Notes under the pieces: generated by a model | The model's input: the letters and a program-made list of their open reading frames with translations, nothing else | Databases searched by the model: none | Told to the model about the DNA's origin: nothing | Made by a program: the position numbers and the translations under genes | In this document: positions 53,478-62,351 of the stretch, in pieces | How positions within the stretch are numbered: the stretch's first letter is position 1 | Layout: each line of letters opens with the position of its first letter | NCBI RefSeq assembly: GCF_036746095.1 | Contig: NZ_DAIOEU010000008.1 | Span: 57,361 to 121,360 of the forward strand | DNA from: Dyella_B sp036746095 | GTDB lineage: Bacteria > Pseudomonadota > Gammaproteobacteria > Xanthomonadales > Rhodanobacteraceae | Direction of reading: 5' to 3' | Length of the DNA: 64,000 nucleotides

Positions 53478-53591
53478 TCCGCTGGATTCAGCGCATGTTT
53501 GATACCTCGCCGCATCCGCTTCACCCCTCCCTTGCCCCGCTGGCCACACGGGCAACGCCCATCGCCACAGGTACGGCTACACTCCTCAGCC

Positions 53592-54707
53592 ATGAACCTG
53601 CTATCTCGCCCATCGTCAGCGGGCATTCGCACCGGCGGCGACGCGACGCTTTCTTCGAAAACGATGCCCACGCTATGGGCATGGTGGGCGGCGTTCTGGC
53701 TGCTCATGATCTGCGTGGCCATCGAGAATGCACTCCACGATCCGCATACGCAGTGGTGGGAACCGGTCCTTTGGGAAGGAAGTTCGACACTGGTGCTAAC
53801 CGCGTGGATGTTGCTTGCGGTTAGGGTTCGCGGGCGTCATGCGGCGTATCTGGACCGGCCCTTGGTCTGGTTTGGCTGCTACCTGCGATGGTTGCCGTTG
53901 GTCGCCGTCACCTTCATTGCCGCCGTGTATGCCATGCGGGAGGGTGCGTACGCGCTGATGGGCCGCACGTATGAGCACTCAAGCTGGAGCTTCGTCCTTG
54001 TATACGAGAGTTCCAAACTGACCATTTTTACGGGACTGTGGCTTGGCGTTCTGTTTGGCGTCGATTCCTACGGGCAATGGCAGCTTCAGCGGCATCGCCT
54101 GCTGCAAACACAGAAAGCACTGGCCGAGGCGCAGCTTGCGCAGTTGCAAGGCCAGCTGCGTCCGCATTTCTTGTTCAACGCGCTCAATACCGTCTCGGCC
54201 TTGATGCATACGGACGTCGCGCGAGCCGATCGGTTGGTAGCGGCGCTGGGCGATTTGCTGCGTATCAGTCTTCGATCGATCAACCATGAGATGACGCCGC
54301 TTGCCGAAGAACTTCGCACGCTTGAACTGTACGCGGGCATCATGCACGAGCGGTTCCGCGATCGTGTGGCGCTGAGCTGGAAAATCGATCAGACGCTGCT
54401 AGCCGTTCCGGTGCCGGCATTGCTGCTGCAACCCCTGCTTGAAAACGTGTTCAAGCATGCTGTCGAACCCGCGGTGACGCCCGTATGCATCACGATCGGC
54501 GTGCGGCGCGAAAACAGCACGCTGGAAATCGTCGTCAGCAACTCCGGCTCCCTGCTGACGCCGGAGCACCGCGAAGGAGTGGGATTTCGCAACTGCCGGG
54601 AACGGCTGAGCATCATCTACGGCAATGCGGCGTCGCTGCTGGTTCGCAACGAGGGCGGCGGCGTTGCCGCACGCGTTTTGATACCGCTGGCGAGCACCCT
54701 CGCATGA
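53592..54707 (+). CDS. LytS/YehU-type sensor histidine kinase
   Basis: 371 residues. The N-terminal half has four hydrophobic segments (LWAWWAAFWLLMICVAI, STLVLTAWMLLAVRV, WLPLVAVTFIAAVYAM, LTIFTGLWLGVLFGV). A linker coiled coil leads to the His_kinase domain with the phospho-acceptor in QLRPHFLFNALNTVSAL. The C-terminal HATPase shows LLQPLLENVFKHAVEP and GVGFRNCRERLSIIYG. It is coupled to the LytTR regulator by a four-base overlap. The ATG at 53592 is a reasoned choice; 53664 is possible and neither has a strong ribosome-binding site. Confidence 0.83.
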   Translation: MNLLSRPSSAGIRTGGDATLSSKTMPTLWAWWAAFWLLMICVAIENALHDPHTQWWEPVLWEGSSTLVLTAWMLLAVRVRGRHAAYLDRPLVWFGCYLRWLPLVAVTFIAAVYAMREGAYALMGRTYEHSSWSFVLVYESSKLTIFTGLWLGVLFGVDSYGQWQLQRHRLLQTQKALAEAQLAQLQGQLRPHFLFNALNTVSALMHTDVARADRLVAALGDLLRISLRSINHEMTPLAEELRTLELYAGIMHERFRDRVALSWKIDQTLLAVPVPALLLQPLLENVFKHAVEPAVTPVCITIGVRRENSTLEIVVSNSGSLLTPEHREGVGFRNCRERLSIIYGNAASLLVRNEGGGVAARVLIPLASTLA

Positions 54708-55444
54708 TCCGCACGGTGATTGCCGACGACGAGGCACCGGCTCGCGAGAAACTTGAACGCTGGGTTGCCGATCAACCGGACATGACGGTAGTCGGATCGG
54801 CACAAGATGGATTGTCCGCGGCACGGTACATCGAGCAATACCGCCCGGACGTGGCGTTCCTTGACGTGCAGATGCCGACCTTGACAGGACTCCAGGTCGC
54901 CGCACAACTGGAACCATCCCTCGCACCACTGATCGTGTTCGTGACGGCCTTCGACGAACATGCGGTGAAGGCGTTTGACCTCAATGCAGTCGACTATCTG
55001 CTCAAGCCTTATGACCTGGATCGCTTCGCGCGTACCGTGCAGCGTGTGCGGGAAAGGCAGCACGCCCACGAGTCCGGCGCGACGGCGGTAGCCATGGGGC
55101 GAGCACGGGCGCCGGCCTGCGAGCGCCTGCTTGTACCGGATCGCGAACGATTGCAGCTGATCGATGTGGCGTGCATTGAATGGCTTGAAGCCGATGACAA
55201 CTACGTTCACGTGCATACGTCTTCGCGCAGCTACCTGTTGCGAAGGACACTGCAGGATCTTTTATCGCAGCTTGGTAATGAGCGCTTCGTGCGTATCCAT
55301 AAATCGACCGCCGTCAATATCGGCTGCATTGGATCGCTCGCGCCGCTCTTCAAGGGCGACTATGAACTTCATCTGCATAACGGCCGCATTCTCCGGCTTA
55401 GTCGGCGGTATCGCGAAGCGCTGTTTGCGCGCATGGGGCAGTAA
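54704..55444 (+). CDS. LytTR-family response regulator
   Basis: 246 residues. The receiver domain (VIADDEAPAREKLERWV, phospho-acceptor in VAFLDVQMPTLTG, Lys in YLLKPYDLDRF) is followed by a LytTR DNA-binding domain (ERLQLIDVACIEWLEADDNY, SYLLRRTLQDLLSQL, FVRIHKSTAVNIGCI). Its start overlaps the kinase stop. LytTR regulators bind direct repeats and control cell-surface and other genes; the target here is not known. Confidence 0.9.
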   Translation: MIRTVIADDEAPAREKLERWVADQPDMTVVGSAQDGLSAARYIEQYRPDVAFLDVQMPTLTGLQVAAQLEPSLAPLIVFVTAFDEHAVKAFDLNAVDYLLKPYDLDRFARTVQRVRERQHAHESGATAVAMGRARAPACERLLVPDRERLQLIDVACIEWLEADDNYVHVHTSSRSYLLRRTLQDLLSQLGNERFVRIHKSTAVNIGCIGSLAPLFKGDYELHLHNGRILRLSRRYREALFARMGQ

Positions 55445-55801
55445 TTCCCTCTCGCCACACCGACGCCTCCACTCGCCCCAAGATCGCTGCCGGCTGCTCG
55501 CCTGTCGATCAAACTCTCAAACTGCGAGGGAGCGAGTTCTGCCCCTCCCCTGCGCCGGTAGGGGAGGGTCGGGGTGGGCTGCTTGGACTTTAGCGCGCAG
55601 CTGGATATCGTCCCCTAACCTTTTGGGGACGAAGCCGATGTTGTGCGTTTTGCCGCTCGCTGCGCTCGCCCCCACCCTGGCCTTCCCTACTACACGCAGG
55701 AGAGGAGCAGATATACGCTGAAACACTGGCGAAGTACTGGCATAGCGCTGGGAACCGCAGAGGTGCCTGTCAAACAACCGACCTGTTTAAAGGATGCATG
55801 C
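55445..55801. other. Gene-free stretch before the GT39-like gene
   Basis: 357 bases holding a C-rich hairpin unit at 55542-55568 followed by TCGGGGTGGG. The frame of the glycosyltransferase stays open into it from 55643 but the sequence before 55802 is not protein-like. Nothing else supported. Confidence 0.5.
55542..55568. repeat. C-rich hairpin (CCCTCCCC type) with GGGGTGGG tail
   Basis: CCCCTCCCCT pairs with AGGGGAGGG around a CGCCGGT-type loop. The tail TCGGGGTGGG is the inverse of the CCCCACCCC flank at 28990-29003. Confidence 0.6.
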
Positions 55802-57325
55802 ATGGCAGCGACCAGCCTTTCCGTTCAGCGGACTGTCCCGGGCTATCTGCAGGACACCCTGCCGGTACTCGCCATTGCCGTGATCTTCGGCGTAGTCCAC
55901 ATGTTGACCAACGGACAGTACGGATTTCATCGGGATGAATGGCAGTTCCTGAGCGATGCGCAGCACCTGGATTGGGGCTTTGTGCCCTACCCGCCCCTGA
56001 CTGCCGTGCTGGAACACCTGGGCCTGGAGATGTTCGGGCTATCGCTTGTGGGGTTGCGGCTGTTTTCGGTGATGGCGCAGGTGCTGGTGATTCTGGCTAG
56101 CGGCCTGATGGCACGCGACCTGGGTGGCGGCCGGCTGGCGCAGGTTTTTGCAGCCGTCGCGGTAGCGCTGTCACCGGTGCCGATGTTCGAGGCGACGGAA
56201 TTCCAGTATTCGTCATTCGACTTGCTGTGGTGGGTGCTCATCGCCTGGTGCGCAATCCGTTTGCTGCGTGACGATGAGCCACGCTGGTGGATAGCGATTG
56301 GCATACTCGCCGGCCTTGGCATGCAAACCAAATACTCTATCGCCTTCGAGCTTGCCGGCGTGCTGGCGGGCGTGCTGCTTACCGACGCGCGGCGATATGT
56401 CACGAATGGCTGGTTCTGGAGCGGCGGCGTCATCGCGCTACTCCTATTTATCCCCAACCTCGTCTGGCTCATCAGGCACGATTTCATTTCCTACCATTTT
56501 CTGCAAAGCATCCATGCACGGGACATCGGCGAGGGACGTGCGGATGGCTTCCTGCGCGACCAGTTCCTGTTGAACGCCAATCTGTTCGCCGCGCCGGTCT
56601 GGCTGGCGGGCCTGTTCGGCTACTTCAAGGATCGCCGCTATCGCATGCTCGCCTGGATGTACGTGGTACCGCTGCTGCTGTTCCTGGCTGCGCGTGGGCG
56701 CTTCTATTACACCTGCGGCACCTACCCCATGCTTCTCGCCATGGGCGCTGTGCTGGGAGAGCGATGGTTGCTCGCCATGCGCCCCGCCTGGCGTGTTGGG
56801 ATTGCCGCACTGATGCTGACGGGCGTCTTCGCCATCGGCATTTATGCGTCGCTTCGTATCGTTCCATTCGCATCAAGCGGTCCCTTGCGCGACTACGCGC
56901 TGCGTAACAATGGCGATCTCCGCGAAGAGATCGGCTGGAATGAACTCGTTGCAAAAGTGGCCGCCATCCGTGATGCCTTGCCTGCCGAACAGCAAGCGAA
57001 CGTCGCCATTGGCGTCGGGAACTATGGCGAGTACGGCGCCATCGCCCTGCTGGGCCCGCGCTACCACCTGCCCATGCCAATCACCACCGTCAATTCCGGA
57101 TGGCTACGCGGTTATCCAAAGACATCAGCCAGCGCCGTTATCCTGGTGGGAAGTTCGAAAGAGGATGCCGATAAGCTGTTCAGCGATTGCCGCCTTGCCG
57201 GCCACAACACCAACGCGCTGGGCATCGCCAATGAAGAGAGTCGCTACCACCCCGATATCTTCGTGTGCAGCCATATGCGCAAGCCACTGAGCGAGCTTTG
57301 GAAGCGCGGGCCGGAATTTGGATAA
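55802..57325 (+). CDS. GT39-like membrane glycosyltransferase (ArnT/PMT superfamily)
   Basis: 507 residues with about ten hydrophobic segments. The first loop carries the DE-type catalytic motif in FHRDEWQFLSDAQHLDWGFV, followed by PYPPLTAVLEHLG, the layout of the Dol-P-mannose/ArnT superfamily, which uses polyprenyl-phosphate sugars. The last 110 residues form a periplasmic domain (VAIGVGNYGEYGAIALLGPR). AAAGGA precedes the ATG at 55802. Specificity unknown. Confidence 0.83.
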   Translation: MAATSLSVQRTVPGYLQDTLPVLAIAVIFGVVHMLTNGQYGFHRDEWQFLSDAQHLDWGFVPYPPLTAVLEHLGLEMFGLSLVGLRLFSVMAQVLVILASGLMARDLGGGRLAQVFAAVAVALSPVPMFEATEFQYSSFDLLWWVLIAWCAIRLLRDDEPRWWIAIGILAGLGMQTKYSIAFELAGVLAGVLLTDARRYVTNGWFWSGGVIALLLFIPNLVWLIRHDFISYHFLQSIHARDIGEGRADGFLRDQFLLNANLFAAPVWLAGLFGYFKDRRYRMLAWMYVVPLLLFLAARGRFYYTCGTYPMLLAMGAVLGERWLLAMRPAWRVGIAALMLTGVFAIGIYASLRIVPFASSGPLRDYALRNNGDLREEIGWNELVAKVAAIRDALPAEQQANVAIGVGNYGEYGAIALLGPRYHLPMPITTVNSGWLRGYPKTSASAVILVGSSKEDADKLFSDCRLAGHNTNALGIANEESRYHPDIFVCSHMRKPLSELWKRGPEFG

Positions 57326-57477
57326 GCTCCCGTGCAAGCTGCCCGCCGCGAAGAAGGAAGGTTATTTGAGCCATCCATAGAGGATGAATGAAACCGGTAC
57401 TTTTCATTACTTTGATGACCGGCATATCATTGGATAAAGGCCATTCGCTGCATCCCTTCAGCAAGGAACGAGCCCAT

Positions 57478-58032
57478 ATGCGCTTTATAATCCATCGCCT
57501 TGGTTATTTGCTGGCGTTCGGTACTTCATCGCTGATCGCCATGTCATACGGGGATGCCGCTTTCGCATCACCTTCTGCGGGGAGTGTACCGGCCTTGCTA
57601 TCTCACGTAGTCGCGACGTCGCGGACAGGTCAGCCCGACCCAAAAGACACCGGCGCTTGCAGCCTGCAGGTGTCAGCACCCGATTCCCGGTACCTTGGCG
57701 TAATGGTCACGACCCAATATTGGATCAACGCAAAGTCGCGAATCATGAGCGCGTCATTGTCGCTACCGTCGCCACATACCACCACCCAGCGGCTGGGGTA
57801 CACGATATCGCTATCGCCACTGGGCCTTGCGAACCAGTACGCATTTGGCGCATTCCGCCCCGCCGCACTGCCGGATGCATACGTTTTGTTTTCGATCAGC
57901 CCCGACTTCAAGACGTCGACATCCGCGGTGCTGATTCTTAACTCAGGCAAAGATTACAACTGTCTTGTCACCAGTGATCCGATGCCGTTCAACAGCAGGT
58001 TGAGCGCAGCGTTTGCGACTGGCCAAAAATAA
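57478..58032 (+). CDS. Secreted hypothetical protein
   Basis: 184 residues with a signal peptide (GYLLAFGTSSLIAMSYGD, cleavage near AFA-SP). The mature part has two cysteines (GACSLQV and YNCLVTS) and alternating beta-like segments. No family recognised. AAGGAA lies about 11 bases before the ATG at 57478, somewhat far; the frame also opens at 57388. Confidence 0.6.
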   Translation: MRFIIHRLGYLLAFGTSSLIAMSYGDAAFASPSAGSVPALLSHVVATSRTGQPDPKDTGACSLQVSAPDSRYLGVMVTTQYWINAKSRIMSASLSLPSPHTTTQRLGYTISLSPLGLANQYAFGAFRPAALPDAYVLFSISPDFKTSTSAVLILNSGKDYNCLVTSDPMPFNSRLSAAFATGQK

Positions 58033-58152
58033 CGAAAAACAAGTAATCCACCGATGCGGGCTATATTTAGCGATAGCCGGCCTACTCGACGACTTGAAAT
58101 ACGCCGGCGCCAGCTATGGCGCCGAGCGGCACTGGATCGCAGCCATCCCTCA

Positions 58153-58686
58153 TTAAGCAGATACCGTGCGCTTCGTCTTCAACGTCAGCCACAGCGCCGA
58201 CAAAAGGAAATACAAGCCACCAAACGCGGCGTACGGCGCGAGCTTGGCAATACCGGGCGCCACCCCGAAGGATTGCACGATAAAGAAAATGCCAGCCAAC
58301 GCCGACTGCGCGCCGCTGATCATCATGAAAACCTGCCCGCCCAGCTTGCGGCGCCGAATGCCCACCGCCAACTGGAACAGGCCTGCAAGAAGCGCCCATG
58401 CGCCGAATACCAGCACAGCCCCTGCGTTACCACGGAAGGTAAAGGCCACGCCCATGCATGCCGCGGTGACGATGCTGACAAGCGCGTTGAACTTCTGTCC
58501 CGGATTGCTTTGCAGGCCACCACTTCGCTGCGCGTCGATCACGTTAGCGATCGCGTCCCACGCCGGATAAAGCACAAGAAGCGCGCCCACCATGGGAAGC
58601 GGCCCGGCGGCAAAGAGAAAGGCCAGGGCGACCCAGGCAAACGCGACACCCGCGCGAAGAAAGTAGAAGTTCCGAAGCATGTTCAT
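58153..58686 (-). CDS. DUF308-like small membrane protein
   Basis: 177 residues with six hydrophobic segments (AGVAFAWVALAFLFAAGPLP, VSIVTAACMGVAFTFRG, VLVFGAWALLAGLFQLAVGI, MMISGAQSALAGIFFIVQSF, APYAAFGGLYFLLSALWLTL), as in HdeD/DUF308 proteins. AGGAACC precedes the ATG. It is divergent from a TetR regulator, with an operator-like palindrome between them, so it is the probable target of that repressor. Confidence 0.72.
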   Translation of the reverse strand: MNMLRNFYFLRAGVAFAWVALAFLFAAGPLPMVGALLVLYPAWDAIANVIDAQRSGGLQSNPGQKFNALVSIVTAACMGVAFTFRGNAGAVLVFGAWALLAGLFQLAVGIRRRKLGGQVFMMISGAQSALAGIFFIVQSFGVAPGIAKLAPYAAFGGLYFLLSALWLTLKTKRTVSA

Positions 58687-58711
58687 GGGGGAGGTTCCTG
58701 AATAACTCGGT

Positions 58712-58735
58712 ATAACCTACTAGTAGGTAGGTTAT
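58712..58735. promoter_or_regulatory. TetR operator-like palindrome
   Basis: Perfect 9-bp arms ATAACCTAC/GTAGGTTAT separated by 6 bases (TAGTAG), 26 bases upstream of the DUF308-like start. A second, weaker site (ACCTACCTAGTGATAGG) lies at 58808-58824, just before the tetR start. Size and symmetry suit a TetR dimer. Confidence 0.65.
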
Positions 58736-58833
58736 CTTGTCAAGAACTGAATCCATCGGGTCGTTTTGCTTCGGAGAATGGATTTCCACCTCGCCATCCA
58801 TGGACGTACCTACCTAGTGATAGGATGACCGCC

Positions 58834-59451
58834 ATGACTACGACGACCCAGCAAAAACTTATCGATTCGGCTCGGCACCTCATCCAGACCCGCGGCTACA
58901 ACGGCTTCAGCTACGCGGACGTCGCCGAAGAGGTGCAAGTTCGCAAAGCCAGCATCCATCACCACTTTCCCGGCAAATCGGACTTGGCGCGTGCGGTGGT
59001 CGAACAATCCCGCGCGTTGATCGTGGAGCAGACACGTTCGCTCGGCGGCGGCGCCTTCGATCCGGAAGAGCAGTTGCGCATGTACACCGGCTACTGGGAA
59101 AAATGCATTGCGGATGCGTCGGCGCCGTTCTGCGTCGCCGGCATGCTCGCCAGCGAATTGCCCACACTGCCTGACGATCTAGCCAGCGAAGTGCAAGCGC
59201 ACTTTCGCGATTTATCGAACTGGCTGGAAATCGTGCTGACGCAGGGAGCGCAGTCGGGACGCTTCGAGCTGCAAGGCTCGGCACGCCAGGAAGCGGAGTC
59301 GTTCATGGCGATGGTGTATGGCGCCATGCTGGCGGCGCGGGCGTATGGCGATCCCAAGATCTTTGGGGAGATCGTAGCGACCGGGTTGAACAGGCTCATA
59401 TCTTCGAAGCCGCGCAAAGCTCGCCCCCAAAGAGACAGGGCAAATAAATAG
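58834..59451 (+). CDS. TetR/AcrR-family transcriptional regulator
   Basis: 205 residues. The N-terminal helix-turn-helix reads LIDSARHLIQTRGYNGFSYA, DVAEEVQVRKASIHHHFPGK, then SDLARAVVEQSR. The C-terminal ligand domain resembles TetR_C_33-like groups (SAPFCVAGMLASELPTLPDD). The ATG at 58834 with AGGA eight bases upstream is preferred to 58825. It is divergent from the DUF308-like gene and likely represses it and itself through the palindromes between them. Confidence 0.88.
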   Translation: MTTTTQQKLIDSARHLIQTRGYNGFSYADVAEEVQVRKASIHHHFPGKSDLARAVVEQSRALIVEQTRSLGGGAFDPEEQLRMYTGYWEKCIADASAPFCVAGMLASELPTLPDDLASEVQAHFRDLSNWLEIVLTQGAQSGRFELQGSARQEAESFMAMVYGAMLAARAYGDPKIFGEIVATGLNRLISSKPRKARPQRDRANK

Positions 59452-59648
59452 GCAGGCGCCTTGACCTGAATCGCCTCTTCCGGGAAGCCCCGGCCCGTTC
59501 CATACCTGATTGACGATTAACCACCGCGAGGCCACGAACTCACGCACGAATTACGCGCCCGCGTTAGTCAATATGTTTTGGACTTCTCTCGAAATGCAGT
59601 TCTCGAAAATCCAACTGGATCCAAGGGGATATTCAGGGAACGAACATT

Positions 59649-59801
59649 GTGAAGCCGATCCGTTTCGTAGCGCTTGCAGTCGCCGTGGTTGCGTGCGGCA
59701 TCGTGCACGCCTTCGCCATGGCTATTGCCATGTGCGGCTTTCATGGCCCAGCCAATTCTCATTGCCAAGCTGCTCAAGCACATCATCAAGCTGCGTATTG
59801 A
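59649..59801 (+). CDS. Possible very small secreted peptide (GTG start)
   Basis: 50 codons from a GTG at 59649 with AGGGAA upstream: VKPIRFVALAVAVVACGIVH, then AFAMAIAMCGFHGP and a His/Gln/Ala-rich tail with two Cys in the mature part. It reads like a signal peptide plus a short mature peptide. It overlaps the 3' end of the minus-strand XAC0095-like gene, which argues against it. Low confidence. Confidence 0.25.
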   Translation: MKPIRFVALAVAVVACGIVHAFAMAIAMCGFHGPANSHCQAAQAHHQAAY

Positions 59802-59994
59802 TTGCCTGAAAAATGAAATAGAGTTCGGCGCGGCCAATGGCCATCATGACCTCGCCATTCGCCACGTGCTCCTCGTTATAGGTGATGAGCGCCATCAGGG
59901 TCAGCATGTCCTGCAGCTGTTTCAGGCTTTCGTAGCCATCGCTGGACAATAGATAAAGTTGCGGTCCGCAGCGGCCGCCTTGCATGTCGTCCAT
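59722..59994 (-). CDS. XAC0095-family-like small protein
   Basis: 90 residues. The sequence LYLLSSDGYESLKQLQDMLT and a following helix (ALITYNEEHVANGEVM, FIFQAINTQLDDVLEQLG) match the pattern of XAC0095-family proteins: a Y-x-L-x-x-[DE] start, a first amphipathic helix and a second helix after an acidic loop. The family is known mainly from Xanthomonadales and has no assigned function. The ATG at 59994 is chosen; 60009 is also possible. Assignment by eye. Confidence 0.55.
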   Translation of the reverse strand: MDDMQGGRCGPQLYLLSSDGYESLKQLQDMLTLMALITYNEEHVANGEVMMAIGRAELYFIFQAINTQLDDVLEQLGNENWLGHESRTWQ

Positions 59995-60009
59995 TGGTGT
60001 TCTCCGCAC

Positions 60010-60438
60010 GCTTAGGTCACGCCGCGTATTGCGCGCGGCGTGAAGGGCTTTCAGGAAAAAATCCTGCTCGTCGTATCGGAATCAGCTGCTTCCGTTTCGA
60101 CGAATGCCCACTTCGGCTCGACGTCGCGCAGTGTGCGCGGCGGTGAAGTAGCGGAAAAGCACCGGGGAGGGAGCACGCAGGTGTGCTGGTGCCGTATGAT
60201 CGAGGGTAACCATCATTGACTCCAAGCTAGTTTTTGGTGGCCAGCGGATCGTTTGAGGTGGTGCTCAGGCGATCCGCGCTACTTTCACTTCATGTCGGGC
60301 GTGTCGCGGTCATCTCGCTGGATGGGCACGCCCGACAGCCGCACCTTCGCATAAACACGCCCCACCATCTGTCAGTGGCGGGTGCTTTGAGGTGTTGGCA
60401 AATGCCTACGCAGCGCGGGCGAAAGTGATCAGGCACCC
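60010..60438. other. Gene-free stretch with hairpins
   Basis: 429 bases. TCACGCCGCG/CGCGGCGTGA hairpin at 60018-60042 and GTCGGGCGTG/CACGCCCGAC inverted repeat at 60294-60336. Short open frames on both strands have no recognisable content. Confidence 0.5.
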
Positions 60439-61401
60439 TTAGTGCGATGAGACGAAATCCGGCGTTGCATGCGCCGGTGGCACCGCAAAACTTTCCAGCA
60501 TGCGTTTTGCTTCCGCAGCGGGCGTCAGCCCGAACAGTCGCTTGAACTCCCGGTTGAACTGCGATGGGCTTGCATAGCCGACGGCATGGCTTGCCGCCTC
60601 GGCGGTCATGCCCTGGCGTACCATCAGCAAGCGTCCCTGATGCAAGCGCGTGGATTTCACGTACTGCATGGGCGAGGTATGTGTGACGGCTTTGAAGTGG
60701 CTGTGAAACGTGGGCACGCTCATGCCCGCCTCGCTCGCCAGTTGCGGAAGATCCAGCGCCTGTGCATAAGCGCTATGGATGCGGCGTAGTGCTTTGCCGA
60801 TCTTGCCGAATTGTCCTTGCATCGCCAACGCCGCGCGCATCGCATTGCCTTGCGCGCCGGTGAGTACGCGAAAATACAACTCGCGTACCAGCGCAGGACC
60901 GAGGACGGCCGCATCAAGCGGTTTGCTCATCGCTTCCAAAAAACGCAGCACGGAACACCGCAGCGCAACGTCCATCGGACTGGACATCATGCTTTGGGGT
61001 GCATCGTCTTGCGCCGGCATGCGTTCTCGCTCGATCTGCAGCATCAACTCGGCGGCAACGCGAAAATCCAGGTGCATATAAATCGCCAGCAACGGACGCT
61101 TCGGCGAAGCGTCGGTTTCCATCGTGAAAGGCACGGGCACTGCGACGGCCAAGTAGTGCTGCTCGTCATACAGATAGACCTGGTCGCCGAAGTAGCCGCG
61201 CTTGCGCCCCTGGCAGACGATCACGATGCCCGGGTCGTACAGCACGGGTGTGCGGGACAACGCGCGATCGGAACGCAGAATGCGTACATCCGGCAGCGCC
61301 GTCAGGTTGTAGCCCTCCTGCGGAGCCAACGCCCGAAGCAACGCCACCATCCGTTGCTGATCGCCGTCCGCGAGACCGGGGCTACGGTTGGACGCTTTCA
61401 T
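60439..61401 (-). CDS. AraC-family transcriptional regulator (AraC_N type)
   Basis: 320 residues. The N-terminal AraC_N cupin-like domain is seen in VLYDPGIVIVCQGRKRGYFG, YLYDEQHYLAVAVPVPFTME and LLAIYMHLD. The C-terminal double helix-turn-helix includes LPQLASEAGMSVPTFHSHFK and ASHAVGYASPSQFNREFKRL followed by FGLTPAAEAKRM. Genes of this type are often divergent from a short-chain dehydrogenase they control, and an SDR lies 117 bases away on the other strand. Confidence 0.9.
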   Translation of the reverse strand: MKASNRSPGLADGDQQRMVALLRALAPQEGYNLTALPDVRILRSDRALSRTPVLYDPGIVIVCQGRKRGYFGDQVYLYDEQHYLAVAVPVPFTMETDASPKRPLLAIYMHLDFRVAAELMLQIERERMPAQDDAPQSMMSSPMDVALRCSVLRFLEAMSKPLDAAVLGPALVRELYFRVLTGAQGNAMRAALAMQGQFGKIGKALRRIHSAYAQALDLPQLASEAGMSVPTFHSHFKAVTHTSPMQYVKSTRLHQGRLLMVRQGMTAEAASHAVGYASPSQFNREFKRLFGLTPAAEAKRMLESFAVPPAHATPDFVSSH

Positions 61402-61517
61402 AGGGCAGGATCGAAATCATAGAAATAGGCAATAAAAGAAGAATATTCGATCGTAATTATGGGTACTCAAAAGATTAACGTGCAAGCTTCCCTATATCGC
61501 CCGGCGAGGTCGCTTCC

Positions 61518-62351
61518 ATGTCGTCCAGCAAGATCTTCCTTATTACCGGCGTAAGCAGTGGTTTCGGCCGCGCCTTGGCGCAGGAAGCACTCGCCGCCGG
61601 CCACGTCGTAGTCGGCACGGTACGCAACGAACAAGCGAGACGGGAGTTCGAAGCACTTGCGCCAGCCAAGGCCGTAGGGCGCCTGCTGGACGTCACCGAC
61701 TTCACGACCATCGATGGCGTGGTGGCCGAGCTCGAGGCGAACGTCGGCCCGGTGGACGTGCTCGTCAATAACGCCGGATATGGACACGAGGGCGTGCTGG
61801 AAGAATCGCCCTTGGACGACATGCGCAAACAGTTCGACGTGAACGTATTCGGCGCCGTCGCAATGATGAAGGCGACGTTGCCTTACATGCGCAGGCGCCG
61901 GCGCGGGCACATTCTCAATATCACGTCGATGGGCGGATTCATCACCCTGCCCGGCATCGCCTATTACTGCGGCAGCAAGTTCGCGCTGGAAGGCATCTCG
62001 GAGGTCCTTGCCAAAGAGGTCAAACCGTTCGGTATCGCCGTGACTGCCGTTGCGCCAGGCTCATTCCGTACCGATTGGGCGGGCCGCTCGATGGTTCGCT
62101 CTCCTCGCTCCATTGCCGACTATGACGCGCTATTCGACCCGATCCGGAAGGCCCGTGAAGAAAAGAGCGGCAACCAGCTGGGAGATCCCATCAAGGCCGC
62201 ACGCGCGATGCTTGCCGCGATCGCCAGCGACACACCGCCTGTGCATCTCTTGCTTGGCAGCGATGCGCTTGAATTGGTGCGCAACAAGCTGTCGGCGTTG
62301 GGCGAAGAGTTCAAGGCCTGGGAAACGCTCACACGTTCGACGGATGGCTAA
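61518..62351 (+). CDS. Short-chain dehydrogenase/reductase
   Basis: 277 residues of the classical SDR fold: the NAD(P)-binding TGVSSGFGRALAQEALAAGH, LLDVTDF, the LVNNAGYGHEG stretch, the catalytic Ser in ILNITSMGGF, and YYCGSKFALEG with the Tyr/Lys pair. The C-terminal part (DPIKAARAMLAAI, PPVHLLLGSDALELV) is that of the YusZ-type oxidoreductase group. It is divergent from the AraC regulator. Substrate unknown. Confidence 0.9.
   Translation: MSSSKIFLITGVSSGFGRALAQEALAAGHVVVGTVRNEQARREFEALAPAKAVGRLLDVTDFTTIDGVVAELEANVGPVDVLVNNAGYGHEGVLEESPLDDMRKQFDVNVFGAVAMMKATLPYMRRRRRGHILNITSMGGFITLPGIAYYCGSKFALEGISEVLAKEVKPFGIAVTAVAPGSFRTDWAGRSMVRSPRSIADYDALFDPIRKAREEKSGNQLGDPIKAARAMLAAIASDTPPVHLLLGSDALELVRNKLSALGEEFKAWETLTRSTDG

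Noticed and set aside
60010..60438. Short peptide genes upstream of the XAC0095-like gene
   Set aside because: Several 40-codon frames were read on both strands; none had consistent start signals or recognisable content.
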